From NCBI GenBank assembly GCA_017642885.1, contig JAEPOM010000011.1, positions 1 through 64,000 on the forward strand: a stretch of DNA of 64,000 nt, in the 5' to 3' direction. A program made the translations under genes and the position numbers. Shown one piece after another: positions 35,624-44,776 of this stretch. Within the stretch, counting starts at the first letter, position 1. Each line of letters opens with the position of its first letter. The DNA comes from Henriciella sp. GTDB lineage: Bacteria; Pseudomonadota; Alphaproteobacteria; Caulobacterales; Hyphomonadaceae. The notes under the pieces are model-generated. The model was not told where the DNA came from. It worked only from the letters and a program-made list of their open reading frames with translations, and did not search any database.

Positions 35624-36694
35624 TCATTCCTGATGGCGCTTTCCCAGCACCTCTCCAACCATACGTGCGGTATAGTCAACCATTGGAATCACCCGGGCAT
35701 AGTTCAACCGCGTTGGCCCGATCACTCCCAAGGCGCCAATAACCTGACGTTCGGCGTTCATATAGGGAGCTACGATCACGCTTGAACCCGATAACGGAAA
35801 AAGACTGTTTTCTGATCCGATAAACAAGCGCACGCCGTCCGCATCGCGGGTCGAATCGAGAACCTCGAGCAAGCCTTGCTGGCGTTCCAGCGCATCGAAG
35901 AGCTGTCGCACGCGCTCCATATCTTCAGCTGCAGCGGCGTTTTCGAGCAGGTTGGCGCGTCCTTGAATAATCAAACGTCGTTCTTCCCCTGGCGCCGCGC
36001 CGCTCCAAAGGGCAAGTCCGCGCTCAACCAGATCTGCCGCCGCCGTATCCAGCTGCGCCTTTCGCGCAGCGATTTCGGCGCGCACATCCGAGGCCGCCTC
36101 ACGCAGCGTGCGACCTTTCAGGCGTGCGGCGAGGTAATTACCTGCCTCCATTAGAACAGTCTGCGGCAAGCCTGCTGGAATTTTGACTAGGCGATTCTCC
36201 ACATCACCGCGCTCATCGACCAGCACGCACAGGGCCTCCCCGGTCGACAGAGGAACAAACTCGACATGCCGAACGGCGACGTCCTGCGTCGGGGAGGACA
36301 CAAGCCCGGCGCCCCCAGCAAGACCTGATAAAATCGACGAGGCTTCCTTGAGGACGCCACCCATATTGCGACCAGCGTGCTTGAGACGACCTTCGATCGC
36401 GTCCCGGTCGTCTTTTCCGGGGTCTCCCATTTCGAGGAAGCCATCCACGAACAGTCGCAAGCCCGCATGCGTTGGCATACGGCCAGCAGACGCGTGCGGC
36501 GCATCCAGCAGACCAAGCTCGGTCAGGTCGGCCATCACATTGCGGATCGATGCGGCAGACAGCTCAATCCCACCTTTGGACAGCGTCCGGGAGCCGACCG
36601 GCTCGCCAGTTTCCAGGTAAGATTCAACGATATGCTTGAAAATATCCCGAGAGCGCTCGTTCAACGCCTGCATGATCGATGTATTTGTACTCAT
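35624..36694 (-). CDS. hrcA: Heat-inducible transcription repressor HrcA
   Basis: The product is 356 residues. The N-terminal HTH region RDIFKHIVESYLETGEPVGSRTL and IELSAASIRNVMADLTELGLLDAPHASAGRMPT is diagnostic. The C-terminal GSENSLFPLSGSSVIVAPYMNAERQVIGALGVIGPTRLNYARVIPMVDYTARMV also fits. HrcA represses chaperone operons through CIRCE, which I do not find here. The dnaK promoter appears to be sigma-32-like instead. Confidence 0.96.
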   Translation of the reverse strand: MSTNTSIMQALNERSRDIFKHIVESYLETGEPVGSRTLSKGGIELSAASIRNVMADLTELGLLDAPHASAGRMPTHAGLRLFVDGFLEMGDPGKDDRDAIEGRLKHAGRNMGGVLKEASSILSGLAGGAGLVSSPTQDVAVRHVEFVPLSTGEALCVLVDERGDVENRLVKIPAGLPQTVLMEAGNYLAARLKGRTLREAASDVRAEIAARKAQLDTAAADLVERGLALWSGAAPGEERRLIIQGRANLLENAAAAEDMERVRQLFDALERQQGLLEVLDSTRDADGVRLFIGSENSLFPLSGSSVIVAPYMNAERQVIGALGVIGPTRLNYARVIPMVDYTARMVGEVLGKRHQE

Positions 36695-36725
36695 ACGGAT
36701 TGAATAGTGCGGCGGAGGGCGAGTT

Positions 36726-37379
36726 TCAATCGCTCTGGCGCTCTATCGGCTCTCCGGTCAAAGGATGATTGAACCGCGACACGCGTGATCGGTAGAACGC
36801 CGCGACACGTTCCATGTCCGCAGCGTAGTCCCCACATGGGACTAGAACCCCATCAAGACCGCCAAATTTGTTTGCGTAATCAATAAAACCGAGCGCGACC
36901 GGCACGTCGGCCTCCAGCGCGATATTGTAGAAACCCGTTTTCCAGGCGGTGACATCGGCCCGCGTACCTTCGGGAGCAATAACCAGTGCCATCTCATCAG
37001 CGTCCTCAAAGGCAGTGACCACTTGATCGACGAGCCTGGTCGAGCCATCCCGGTCCACTGGCAACAGACCCCACCACCGCATCAGCCACCCAAAAGCCCC
37101 CTCGCCGAGGGTTTTCTTCCCCATCCAACGCACGGGAATGCGATAGTAAAAAGCGATCCCGAGCATTTGCGTCAGATCCCAATTGGTCTCATGCGGCGCG
37201 GCAATGATGACGATCTTCTTGTCCTTTGGCGCTTCGCCGAGAACTTGCCAGCCCAGTAGTCGATACACACCGTAAAAGAACACGCGCGCGACCTCATACA
37301 GGACGCTCCGGGGCGGTCGCCGGGAACGTTCTGCGCGCAATTTCATCTCCGCAACGTCCAACGTCGCATCCTCCCACAT
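36726..37379 (-). CDS. PlsC-like acyltransferase (1-acylglycerol-3-phosphate type)
   Basis: The product is 217 residues. The acyltransferase catalytic motif H-x4-D is HETNWD (about 63-68) and the glycerol-phosphate motif is APEGTR (about 135-140). A hydrophobic segment [20 protein letters not shown] (about 25-44) anchors it. It would transfer an acyl chain to a lysophospholipid or related acceptor. The sequence between motifs is shorter than in PlsC, so it may belong to the divergent group used for other lipids. The start could be lower: GGGAGG lies 8 bases before a TTG at 37361. Confidence 0.83.
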   Translation of the reverse strand: MWEDATLDVAEMKLRAERSRRPPRSVLYEVARVFFYGVYRLLGWQVLGEAPKDKKIVIIAAPHETNWDLTQMLGIAFYYRIPVRWMGKKTLGEGAFGWLMRWWGLLPVDRDGSTRLVDQVVTAFEDADEMALVIAPEGTRADVTAWKTGFYNIALEADVPVALGFIDYANKFGGLDGVLVPCGDYAADMERVAAFYRSRVSRFNHPLTGEPIERQSD

Positions 37380-37452
37380 TCAGACCAGCCTAGACAGAGC
37401 AGGCAAAACCCGCAATTTGCGGCCAACAGTTCAAATGACGAAAGTAGTGCAA

Positions 37453-38178
37453 ATGACAGACTTTGCTCGCCCATCCGGCCGCGCCCCCGATCATCTTCGA
37501 GAGATCAGCCTCGAAACCGGCGTCACGCGCTATGCCGAAGGCTCTTGCCTCGCAAAATTCGGGCACACGCATGTCCTCTGCACCGCCAGCTGGACGGACA
37601 AGGTGCCGGGTTGGATGCGAGGCTCGGGCTCAGGCTGGGTCACCGGCGAATATGGCATGCTGCCCCGCGCAACCCATACGCGCGGTCGCCGTGAAGCCGC
37701 AGCTGGAAAGCAATCCGGTCGAACACAGGAAATCCAGCGCCTGATTGGACGATCACTGCGATCGGTTGTCGACCTGACCGCGCTCGGCGAAAACCAGATC
37801 ACGATCGATTGCGACGTCATCCAGGCCGATGGTGGAACGCGGACGGCGTCTATTACTGGCGGCTTTGTCGCTCTGGCCATGGCCTGCCGCTATTTGAAGG
37901 ATGAAGGCGTGATCAAATCCGACCCGATCCTGAAACAGGCCGCAGCCATTTCTGTCGGTGTCTACAAAGACATCCCGGTTCTGGATCTCGACTATCCCGA
38001 AGACAGCGCCGGCGAAGCCGACATGAATGTCGTGATGAGCTCTGATGGCGGCTTCATCGAAGTGCAAGGCACCGGCGAAGAACGCCCGATGACGCGCACG
38101 GAAGTCGATACCATGATGGCGCTCGCCGAAAAGGGTTGCAACGAGCTGTTCGAAGCGCAGCGCGCGGCGCTCGGCTAG
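37453..38178 (+). CDS. rph: Ribonuclease PH
   Basis: The product is about 241 residues. It has the N-terminal [31 protein letters not shown], the RNA contact region [27 protein letters not shown] and the metal site [11 protein letters not shown]. It trims tRNA 3' ends by phosphorolysis. I chose ATG at 37453 because [10 protein letters not shown] fits the family; upstream in-frame starts at 37417 and 37435 exist and no strong ribosome site distinguishes them. It is followed by the cinA-like gene and then, after a convergent stretch, by rdgB, a common alphaproteobacterial neighbour. Confidence 0.95.
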   Translation: MTDFARPSGRAPDHLREISLETGVTRYAEGSCLAKFGHTHVLCTASWTDKVPGWMRGSGSGWVTGEYGMLPRATHTRGRREAAAGKQSGRTQEIQRLIGRSLRSVVDLTALGENQITIDCDVIQADGGTRTASITGGFVALAMACRYLKDEGVIKSDPILKQAAAISVGVYKDIPVLDLDYPEDSAGEADMNVVMSSDGGFIEVQGTGEERPMTRTEVDTMMALAEKGCNELFEAQRAALG

Positions 38179-38181
38179 ATC

Positions 38182-38676
38182 ATGGAACGGCTCCTCCCTC
38201 TCGCCAAAGAGATCGGCGACAAGCTGATCGCACGCGGTGAAACCATTGGCGTCTCTGAGTCCTCGTCGGGCGGCTTGATTTCGGCCGCGCTGCTCGCTGT
38301 TCCAGGTGCATCTCGATACTATCGCGGCGGCGGGGTCATCTACGCAGCCAACGCGTTCAGGGGCCTGATGGGCCTCACCCGGGATGATATTGAGGGCATG
38401 CGATCCTCAACAGAGCCGTATGCGTGTCTGCTCGCAAACACGATGCGCGGGAAGCTCAGAACCAGTTGGGGGCTTTGTGAAACAGGCGCGTCCGGTCCAA
38501 GCGGCAATGGCTATGGCGACGCGGCAGGACACACTTGTGTCGCCGTTGCGACGGTTCGTGATGGCGTGCCTTTTGAGATGTCGAGAACTTTGGAAACCGG
38601 TCTCAGCGACCGCGAAGAGAATATGTGGTTATTCGCCGAGGAAGCCCTCGAACTGCTCAATTCTGTGCTCGGCTAG
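38182..38676 (+). CDS. pncC: CinA-like nicotinamide-nucleotide amidase (PncC)
   Basis: The product is 164 residues, the size of the single CinA C-terminal domain. ETIGVSESSSGGLISAALLAVPGASRYYRGGGVIYAANA is the characteristic start, with GASGPSGNGYGDAAGHTCVAV further on. The enzyme deamidates nicotinamide mononucleotide to nicotinate mononucleotide in NAD recycling. The gene starts 3 bases after the rph stop, so they are co-transcribed. Confidence 0.9.
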   Translation: MERLLPLAKEIGDKLIARGETIGVSESSSGGLISAALLAVPGASRYYRGGGVIYAANAFRGLMGLTRDDIEGMRSSTEPYACLLANTMRGKLRTSWGLCETGASGPSGNGYGDAAGHTCVAVATVRDGVPFEMSRTLETGLSDREENMWLFAEEALELLNSVLG

Positions 38677-39722
38677 CCGCGAAAACAGTCCGCGATATCC
38701 GCCAGCCAGGCCCGGACGGCATCGCCTTTTTCACCGGCTTCAGATTTGCCGTGCCGCACCATGATCAAGTCGAGGGATGGCACACAGACAGTGAACTGCC
38801 CTTCATAGCCATTCGCGGAGAAGCTGTCCGGCCCGGCAATCCCGAGCCACCAGTGGGCACCGTACCCCATGGGCTCGTCTGGCGGCGTCTTGGTCGGCGT
38901 GCGCGCATAGTCGACCCAGCCCTCCGGCAAGAGTCTTGCGCCGTCCCACATACCATCGCGCATGTAGAGCAATCCAAATCGGGCGAAGTCTCGCGCGGTC
39001 GCATAGCAGAAGGATGAGCCAATAAAGGTTCCTGCCGCGTCGAACTTTGGCTGCGGAGATCGCATGCCGATCGGCGTGAACAAATTGTCGAACATCCAGC
39101 GCTCGAACGCCTCTCCCGACTTGCCAAGCGCACGCTGAGCGCAGCGCGCAACGATATTGCTGGTACCACTGGAATAGTTCCAGACCGTATCTGGCTCATG
39201 TGCCAGCGGGAAGTTTGCCGCATGCGCCGCGACATCGTCGGATCCGGCGCCAAACAGCATTTCGATCACGTCCGATACGCCGGAATCGACATAATCCTCA
39301 GTGAACTTCAATCCGCTGGACATGCGGAGCAATTGGTCGAGCGTAATATCCCGGCGTGGATCTTCACTCCCCTGCCATTCTGGCGCGTCGGCGCGGGCGT
39401 CGGTTTCCAGCTTGCCGTCTCGCACCAAGAGACCAACCAGCGCATGGGTGATGCTCTTCGCTTTTGACCAGGACGGAAAAGTGGTGGTTTGGTCCCCGCC
39501 GTCTGCGTAGCGCTCCAGAACAAGGCTTCCCTTGTGAACGGCCAGAAACGCATGGGTTTCGCCCATTTTTTCGAGCGCTTGCTGGCTGAACGCAAAGTCG
39601 ATTGCTTGCTGCGCACGCGCCCGGTCGAACTCGGTGGACTCAAATGCCTCTGGCCAGGTTTCGGTTGGCCAAGCGAGGTTTTCGGGATGTCTAGGTAGCG
39701 GAATGAGCGGCGTAGTCGTCAT
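38673..39722 (-). CDS. Serine hydrolase of the beta-lactamase (class C) family
   Basis: The product is 349 residues without a clear signal peptide, so probably cytoplasmic. The SxxK motif is SWSK in PSWSKAKSITHALVGLLV and the YxN-type motif appears as NYSSG. It also has GMRSPQPKFDAAGTFIGSSFCYATARDFARFGLLYM, typical of esterase-like members. It may be an amide or ester hydrolase rather than a true resistance enzyme. It overlaps the cinA-like gene by 4 bases at the 3' end. Confidence 0.85.
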   Translation of the reverse strand: MTTTPLIPLPRHPENLAWPTETWPEAFESTEFDRARAQQAIDFAFSQQALEKMGETHAFLAVHKGSLVLERYADGGDQTTTFPSWSKAKSITHALVGLLVRDGKLETDARADAPEWQGSEDPRRDITLDQLLRMSSGLKFTEDYVDSGVSDVIEMLFGAGSDDVAAHAANFPLAHEPDTVWNYSSGTSNIVARCAQRALGKSGEAFERWMFDNLFTPIGMRSPQPKFDAAGTFIGSSFCYATARDFARFGLLYMRDGMWDGARLLPEGWVDYARTPTKTPPDEPMGYGAHWWLGIAGPDSFSANGYEGQFTVCVPSLDLIMVRHGKSEAGEKGDAVRAWLADIADCFRG

Positions 39723-39736
39723 TTCCGGGCGACGGC

Positions 39737-39970
39737 TCAGGCCGCTTCGCTTTTCGATTGGCTTTTGCCATCCTCAAAGACGAGAATGTCACCGGGCTGG
39801 CAATCGAGCTCGCGGCAGAGCGCTTCCAGGGTTGAAAAGCGAACAGCTTTGGCTTTACCGGTCTTCAAAATCGAGAGATTGGCCAGCGTGACACCGACGC
39901 GCTCTGAGAGCTCGGTCAGCGACATTCTTTTTTCCAACAAAACCCGATCAAGGGTCACACGAATAGACAT
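39737..39970 (-). CDS. XRE-type helix-turn-helix regulator paired with a DUF2975 protein
   Basis: The product is 77 residues. HTH_XRE pattern: LLEKRMSLTELSERVGVTLANLSILKTGKAKAVRFSTLEALCRELDCQPGDIL. This short YozG-like class commonly follows a DUF2975 membrane protein, as it does here, 12 bases downstream. It is a candidate for the 19-base motif in the promoter region of the pair. Confidence 0.88.
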   Translation of the reverse strand: MSIRVTLDRVLLEKRMSLTELSERVGVTLANLSILKTGKAKAVRFSTLEALCRELDCQPGDILVFEDGKSQSKSEAA

Positions 39971-39982
39971 TCAATGGCCCTC

Positions 39983-40513
39983 CTAAATTGTCATTTTCTC
40001 TTCTTCGCGGAGGCGGGTGCCTTCCTTGAAGACCTGCGCCAGGATGAGCAGCACGATAATTGCTCCCCAAACCGCAAGATTGATATTGATGTTCGCAACA
40101 TAGCCCTCGCCGAGGTCGACGGTTGCGGCCAGCACCAGGACTGAACACATACGGATCACTTCGATCAGGCCGATCGCAATCGCGATACGCGTCAGGCGCG
40201 GTGCGTTCTCCGGAACAAATGGATCGCCTGCCGCCAGAGTTGAAAGAATCTGCCTCAGCTTCGAACAAATGTAGGCGATGCCAGGTGCAAACACGACGAG
40301 CCCTACCAGCGCAGCGACAAGCCGCCCGGCCGGAACGCCGTCTGCACGCGCCTCAACCAGCGGCAAATCTATCTCGCCGCCGTTCAAACTGCCGAGCAAG
40401 CCGATGCTCAAAATGATGAACAGGAAACCGCCCAGGACGATTGCCAGCCAGAAAATCACTGTCACAACAGTTGACAGAAACGCCGCCATTGAATTTTTGC
40501 GGGGTTCAGACAT
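39983..40513 (-). CDS. DUF2975 membrane protein
   Basis: The product is 176 residues with four membrane helices (about 15-38, 65-88, 110-130, 145-162). GDPFVPENAPRLTRIAIAIGLIEV is the recognisable DUF2975 core. It is the first gene of a two-gene operon with the XRE regulator. Its role is unknown, but such pairs are thought to sense a membrane state and modulate the regulator. Confidence 0.85.
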   Translation of the reverse strand: MSEPRKNSMAAFLSTVVTVIFWLAIVLGGFLFIILSIGLLGSLNGGEIDLPLVEARADGVPAGRLVAALVGLVVFAPGIAYICSKLRQILSTLAAGDPFVPENAPRLTRIAIAIGLIEVIRMCSVLVLAATVDLGEGYVANININLAVWGAIIVLLILAQVFKEGTRLREEEKMTI

Positions 40514-40535
40514 GCGTGCGGGTCATCCTTTTGTA

Positions 40536-40554
40536 TTTCGCTACATTTGTCACA
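40536..40554. promoter_or_regulatory. 19-base motif, copy 2, between DUF2975 and rdgB
   Basis: TTTCGCTACATTTGTCACA differs from 33422-33440 at only two positions. It lies 23 bases before the DUF2975 ATG. The same gap also holds a 9-base palindrome CGTTAAACG (40578-40586). Confidence 0.45.
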
Positions 40555-40627
40555 TAGCACAAAGTCACAAACTTACCGTTAAACGATAAGGTAATTCGTT
40601 TAGAAAGCAAGAACGGAGCCACAGCGC

Positions 40628-41227
40628 ATGTCTCGCAAACTTCAACCGGGCAAATTGATCGCAGCGACACACAACAAAGGTAAAGTCGCTGAACTTAAAG
40701 ATCTTTTTGAGCCACTCGGCTTTGAGGTGGTCTCTGCCGTAGATTTGAATCTCGACGAACCGGAAGAAACAGAACTCACATTTGAGGGAAACGCGTTGAT
40801 CAAGGCGCGCGCCGCGGCGCAGGCGACTGGTGCGCCCGCCCTTTCAGACGATAGCGGGCTTGAAGTGACGGCTTTGGGCGGCATGCCCGGCGTCCACACC
40901 GCTATTTGGGCTGGCGAACCTCGAGACTTCTACGTCGCCATGGAAAAGGTGGAGCGCGAACTCAACGCCATTGAGGCCATCGACCGCAGCGCCAAGTTCG
41001 TCTCCTGCCTCGCTGTTGCCTGGCCAGATGGCCACGAAGAGACGTTCCGCGGCGAGATTTGCGGCACTCTAACGTGGCCACCGCGCGGCGAGATGGGGTT
41101 TGGCTATGACCCGGTTTTTGTTCCCGAGGGCCATAAAGTGACGTTCGCAGAGCTCGAGCCGCAACAAAAACACAGCATGAGCCACCGCGCGGTCGCCTTC
41201 GACAAACTGAAAAAGGCGCTTCTCTGA
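40628..41227 (+). CDS. rdgB: RdgB, XTP/dITP pyrophosphatase
   Basis: The product is 199 residues. IAATHNKGKVAELKDLFEPLG and LSDDSGLEVTALGGMPGV are the nucleotide-binding signatures, and ADNE-type metal contacts and GMGFGYDPVFVPEG-like GEMGFGYDPVFVPEG follow. It removes non-canonical purine nucleotides (ITP, XTP) to protect DNA and RNA. The stop overlaps the hemW ATG by one base (TGATG). Confidence 0.96.
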   Translation: MSRKLQPGKLIAATHNKGKVAELKDLFEPLGFEVVSAVDLNLDEPEETELTFEGNALIKARAAAQATGAPALSDDSGLEVTALGGMPGVHTAIWAGEPRDFYVAMEKVERELNAIEAIDRSAKFVSCLAVAWPDGHEETFRGEICGTLTWPPRGEMGFGYDPVFVPEGHKVTFAELEPQQKHSMSHRAVAFDKLKKALL

Positions 41228-42375
41228 TGCGCGATACGGGACCTGAATTCGGGTTTGGTCTCTATTTTCATTGGCCGTATTGCACTCGAATCTGTCCCTA
41301 TTGCGATTTCAACGTCTATGCAGCGAAGGATCGTGACACCGAGCCCCTGGTTGCCGCCATGATTGCGGACCTGGAGGCACAGCGGCGCCGATTGCCGGAC
41401 CATCCCGAGGTGGATTCAGTCTTCTTCGGCGGCGGCACGCCTTCGCTTCTGTCCCCGGCGCAAATGGCCCTGCTACTGCACAAGGTGAACGATGCGTTTG
41501 GCATTGCATCCAGCGCAGAAATCACGCTTGAAGCAAATCCCAATGACGTCCTGAGCGCCAATCCAAAATCCTGGGCGGAGGCCGGTATCAACCGGCTGTC
41601 TGTCGGCATTCAATCACTCCAAGACGAGGCGCTCAAGTTTCTCGGCCGTGATCATGACAGCACCCAGGCGCGCACGGCGATCGACGCCGCACAATCAGTG
41701 TTCGATAATCATTCACTTGATCTCATCTATGCCCGCCCGGGCCAGTTACTGAAGGATTGGGAAGCGGAACTGACCGCCATGCTGGCACTCGGCGCGCCGC
41801 ATCTCTCCCTCTACGAGCTGACAATCGAGGCCCGCACCGCGTTCGGACATCGCGCGGCTCGCGGCGAGCTTATGCCAATGGGGGACGATGAGCAGGCCGA
41901 TCTTTATGAGCTCACGCAAGCGGTCTGCGAGGCCGCGGGCTTACCGGCGTATGAAGTGTCCAATCATGCCCGCGCGCCGGAGTTTGAGTCGCGGCACAAC
42001 CATATTTACTGGGCAAGCGGTGATTGGCTTGGGATTGGCCCGGGCGCTCACGGGCGATTGACCATGAACGGCAACCGGATCGCCACCGAGGCGCCGCGTC
42101 GACCTTCCGACTACGAGTTGAACCAGAAGCCCGAAGCTACTCCGCTGTCCCGAACGGACACGGCGCGGGAGTATGTCCCGATGGCGCTGCGGCCGGTAAG
42201 TGGCCTCGACCTGGAACGATTTGAACGTGTTGTGGGGGTGCCGCCAGCGCCGGACGTTCTGGAAGACCTCGTTTCGAACGGACTGGCCGGGATCAATGAC
42301 AACAAGCTTGTACTCACCGTCGCCGGGCGGCTCGTGGCGGATCATATCGCCGCCTTGCTGATCCCTTACGAGTAG
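41227..42375 (+). CDS. hemW: HemW, heme chaperone (radical SAM, coproporphyrinogen oxidase-like)
   Basis: The product is 382 residues. The radical SAM cluster motif C-x3-C-x2-C is CTRICPYC. FFGGGTPSLL and INRLSVGIQSLQDEALKFLGR follow, and HNHIYWASGDWLGIGPGAHG has the HNxxYW heme-binding motif that separates HemW from true HemN. It delivers heme to respiratory proteins. It overlaps the convergent CoxE-like gene by 10 bases. Confidence 0.94.
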   Translation: MRDTGPEFGFGLYFHWPYCTRICPYCDFNVYAAKDRDTEPLVAAMIADLEAQRRRLPDHPEVDSVFFGGGTPSLLSPAQMALLLHKVNDAFGIASSAEITLEANPNDVLSANPKSWAEAGINRLSVGIQSLQDEALKFLGRDHDSTQARTAIDAAQSVFDNHSLDLIYARPGQLLKDWEAELTAMLALGAPHLSLYELTIEARTAFGHRAARGELMPMGDDEQADLYELTQAVCEAAGLPAYEVSNHARAPEFESRHNHIYWASGDWLGIGPGAHGRLTMNGNRIATEAPRRPSDYELNQKPEATPLSRTDTAREYVPMALRPVSGLDLERFERVVGVPPAPDVLEDLVSNGLAGINDNKLVLTVAGRLVADHIAALLIPYE

Positions 42376-43709
42376 CGCGAGAGCGCTTCGTCCAGGATAC
42401 GCTCCAGATCCTTGACCGTCGTCACCTGCTTCATCGTATGGCAATGCGGACGGTAGCGCGGCAGCTCGCTGTCACCGCTCCCCCATAGGCTCTCGCCCTC
42501 TGGTGTGAGCCAGATCACGCGCTTCACACGCGCGGCCGCTTCGCGGAACAAATCAACGCGTGGATCGCCATAATTGGACCGGCCGTCCCCGAGGATGATC
42601 AGAGTTGTCCGCCGATCGAGCGCGTCCCAATGGTTCATGCGCATGTCTGAAAGTGACTGCCCATAATCGGTGGAGCTCATACCGATATCATTGATGATCT
42701 TGTCCATCGCGTGCACAAAATCATCCGTCTCCAGCGTGTCGCCGACATTTTCGAGACGGCCTGAAAAGGCAAAGGACTCAATGTCCGGCACCACTTCATT
42801 GAGGCTATAGAGCAGCATCAGGAAGAACCTGACGACCCGTGCGACGGATCCAGAAACGTCACATACAGCGACAATCTTCGCCCGGTCACGCTTGGTCTGT
42901 TTCCAGGCAATATCGAACGGGACACCGTCAAACCCCGCATTCGCCCGCAGAGTTTTTCGAACATCGAGTTGCCCGCGATTCTTCTTACGACGGCGCCGTG
43001 AGTGTTTCGTGGCCAGACGCTTGGCGATTTTTTCAACCAGCGCCTGCATGCGAGCAAGATCTCTGACATCAAGCGCGGTCAGGGCTGTCTCGGCGAGCAC
43101 ATCCTCTCGAAAGGCCAGCGTGGCTCCGGCGCCATAGGTTTCGAACGCTTGCTTGGCGTGCTCGCGGGCGCGAGCGAACATCGCTTTTCGGCCCTCGATC
43201 AGGTCTTCCGCATAGGCTTGGCCTTCTTCGGTTCGCTCGCGAAAGGCCTGCATCATCTCGCTTTCGAGGCGGTCGACACCGAGCGATTTCATCATTTGCT
43301 GTGCGAAGTAGGACACCTGTGTGGAAAACCGAATGTCCTGAAGACCCGCTTCCTGACCGGCGCGCTCCATCGCCATGGCGATCGCCGTTTCGTCGCCGGA
43401 TTCCATTAGATCCAGCATATCCCCCGGTCCGTCTTCGGCGTCTTCGGATGCCGCTTGTTCTGGCGCTTCCGATTGCGAATTCGGTGGGATCGCTTGCCGC
43501 GAGAAATAGAGATCAAACAACCGATCATGAGCGAGCTTTTCACTCGGCGACTTTGCCAGCACGCATCGCAGCGTGTCTGACAATCGCTGACGATCCGCGT
43601 AACCGATGAGTTTCACGGCCTCGGCAGCGTCAATGGCCTCTCCGGTCGACACACGCACATCAGCAGAGCGCAGCGCGCGGATGAAATCGGTGAGAACCTG
43701 CTCTGCCAT
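42366..43709 (-). CDS. CoxE-like protein with von Willebrand A (MIDAS) domain
   Basis: The product is 447 residues. The vWA MIDAS motif DVSGSV stands at about 272 and the later T and D metal ligands fit. The N-terminal half is all-helical (LSDTLRCVLAKSPSEKLAHDRLFDLYF). The CoxD/CoxE pair usually inserts the copper-sulfur cluster in CO dehydrogenase; no coxMSL genes are in the window. The ATG directly abuts the MoxR stop (TAGATG). Confidence 0.88.
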   Translation of the reverse strand: MAEQVLTDFIRALRSADVRVSTGEAIDAAEAVKLIGYADRQRLSDTLRCVLAKSPSEKLAHDRLFDLYFSRQAIPPNSQSEAPEQAASEDAEDGPGDMLDLMESGDETAIAMAMERAGQEAGLQDIRFSTQVSYFAQQMMKSLGVDRLESEMMQAFRERTEEGQAYAEDLIEGRKAMFARAREHAKQAFETYGAGATLAFREDVLAETALTALDVRDLARMQALVEKIAKRLATKHSRRRRKKNRGQLDVRKTLRANAGFDGVPFDIAWKQTKRDRAKIVAVCDVSGSVARVVRFFLMLLYSLNEVVPDIESFAFSGRLENVGDTLETDDFVHAMDKIINDIGMSSTDYGQSLSDMRMNHWDALDRRTTLIILGDGRSNYGDPRVDLFREAAARVKRVIWLTPEGESLWGSGDSELPRYRPHCHTMKQVTTVKDLERILDEALSRYS

Positions 43710-44651
43710 CTACCCGGCAGATGCGGCGCGCGCGAGCGTGCGGACATCTTTGTCGACAGCCTGGATATCACTTTCATGCTTGAGCAGCACGTTGAGAGTT
43801 GAGCGCACCATGTCCTCGTCAAGCTCTGTCGCATGCATCAATAGAAGGGTGCGGGCCCAGTCGACCGTTTCGGAAATCGACGGGCGCTTACGAATATCCA
43901 GGTCTCGCAATCCCTGAACGAAAGTCACCAGCTGGCTCAGCAAGGCCTCGGAAACATCCGGCACACGAGCCCGAACAATGGCTTGCTCGCGCGCTGCTTC
44001 CGGGAAATCGATATGCAAGTGCAGGCAACGCCGTTTCAGAGCATCGCCGAGCTCACGAATATTGTTCGAGGTCAGAATGACGATTGGGGGAACCTGCGCT
44101 CGGATGGTTCCGATTTCAGGCACTGTGACCTGATAATCCGAAAGAACTTCAAGCAGATAGGCTTCGAACTCTTCGTCAGACTTGTCGATTTCGTCAATCA
44201 AAAGCACCGAGCCTTGGTCCTGCTTCATTGCAGTTAGAAGCGGACGCGGCTCCAGAAAGGTCTCGGAGAAAAACAGGTCTTCAAACGATGTCAGCTTGTC
44301 GAACGCTGCATCGAGCGTCGCGGCCCCGTCCATCACCTCGCCGAGTTTTTCCTTCAAAAGCTGCGTGTAGAGCAATTGCTTACCGTACTTCCACTCATAC
44401 AGGGCTTTGCCCTCATCGAGGCCTTCATAGCATTGCAGGCGATTCAGGCTGACATCGAGAAACCGGGCCATCGATGCCGCAAGATCGGTTTTACCAACGC
44501 CAGCAGGTCCTTCAATCAGGATCGGTTTGCGCAAATTGTAGGCGAGATAGATCGCCGTCGAAATCTCCCGCGTGGAGATGTATCCGACCGAGCCGAGCCC
44601 GGCTGTGATGGCGTCTATCGAGACGAGTGGTTCATAGCCCGTTTTTGTCAT
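43710..44651 (-). CDS. MoxR-family AAA+ ATPase (CoxD-like)
   Basis: The product is 313 residues. Walker A is EGPAGVGKTDLAASMA, Walker B VLLIDEIDKSDEEFEAYLLEVLSDYQ, and sensor 1 is ILTSNNIRELGDALKRRCLHLHIDFP. MoxR ATPases act as chaperones with vWA partners to assemble or activate metalloenzymes. It is co-transcribed with the CoxE-like gene. The client protein is unknown. Confidence 0.92.
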   Translation of the reverse strand: MTKTGYEPLVSIDAITAGLGSVGYISTREISTAIYLAYNLRKPILIEGPAGVGKTDLAASMARFLDVSLNRLQCYEGLDEGKALYEWKYGKQLLYTQLLKEKLGEVMDGAATLDAAFDKLTSFEDLFFSETFLEPRPLLTAMKQDQGSVLLIDEIDKSDEEFEAYLLEVLSDYQVTVPEIGTIRAQVPPIVILTSNNIRELGDALKRRCLHLHIDFPEAAREQAIVRARVPDVSEALLSQLVTFVQGLRDLDIRKRPSISETVDWARTLLLMHATELDEDMVRSTLNVLLKHESDIQAVDKDVRTLARAASAG

Positions 44652-44776
44652 GCGCTCCTCGTACCCGGCTGTTTTCCGCGCCGCAAGAATGACCCTGAGG
44701 TAGGTCTACTGCGATCGCTGGTCAAAGACCTAGACGCTGGTTAGGCTGATGATCAGATAAATCGGGAGTTCTTCAC

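Noticed and set aside
33205-36760. CIRCE element expected with hrcA, grpE or dnaK
   Set aside because: I looked for TTAGCACTC-N9-GAGTGCTAA before each gene and saw no match, so HrcA probably acts elsewhere.
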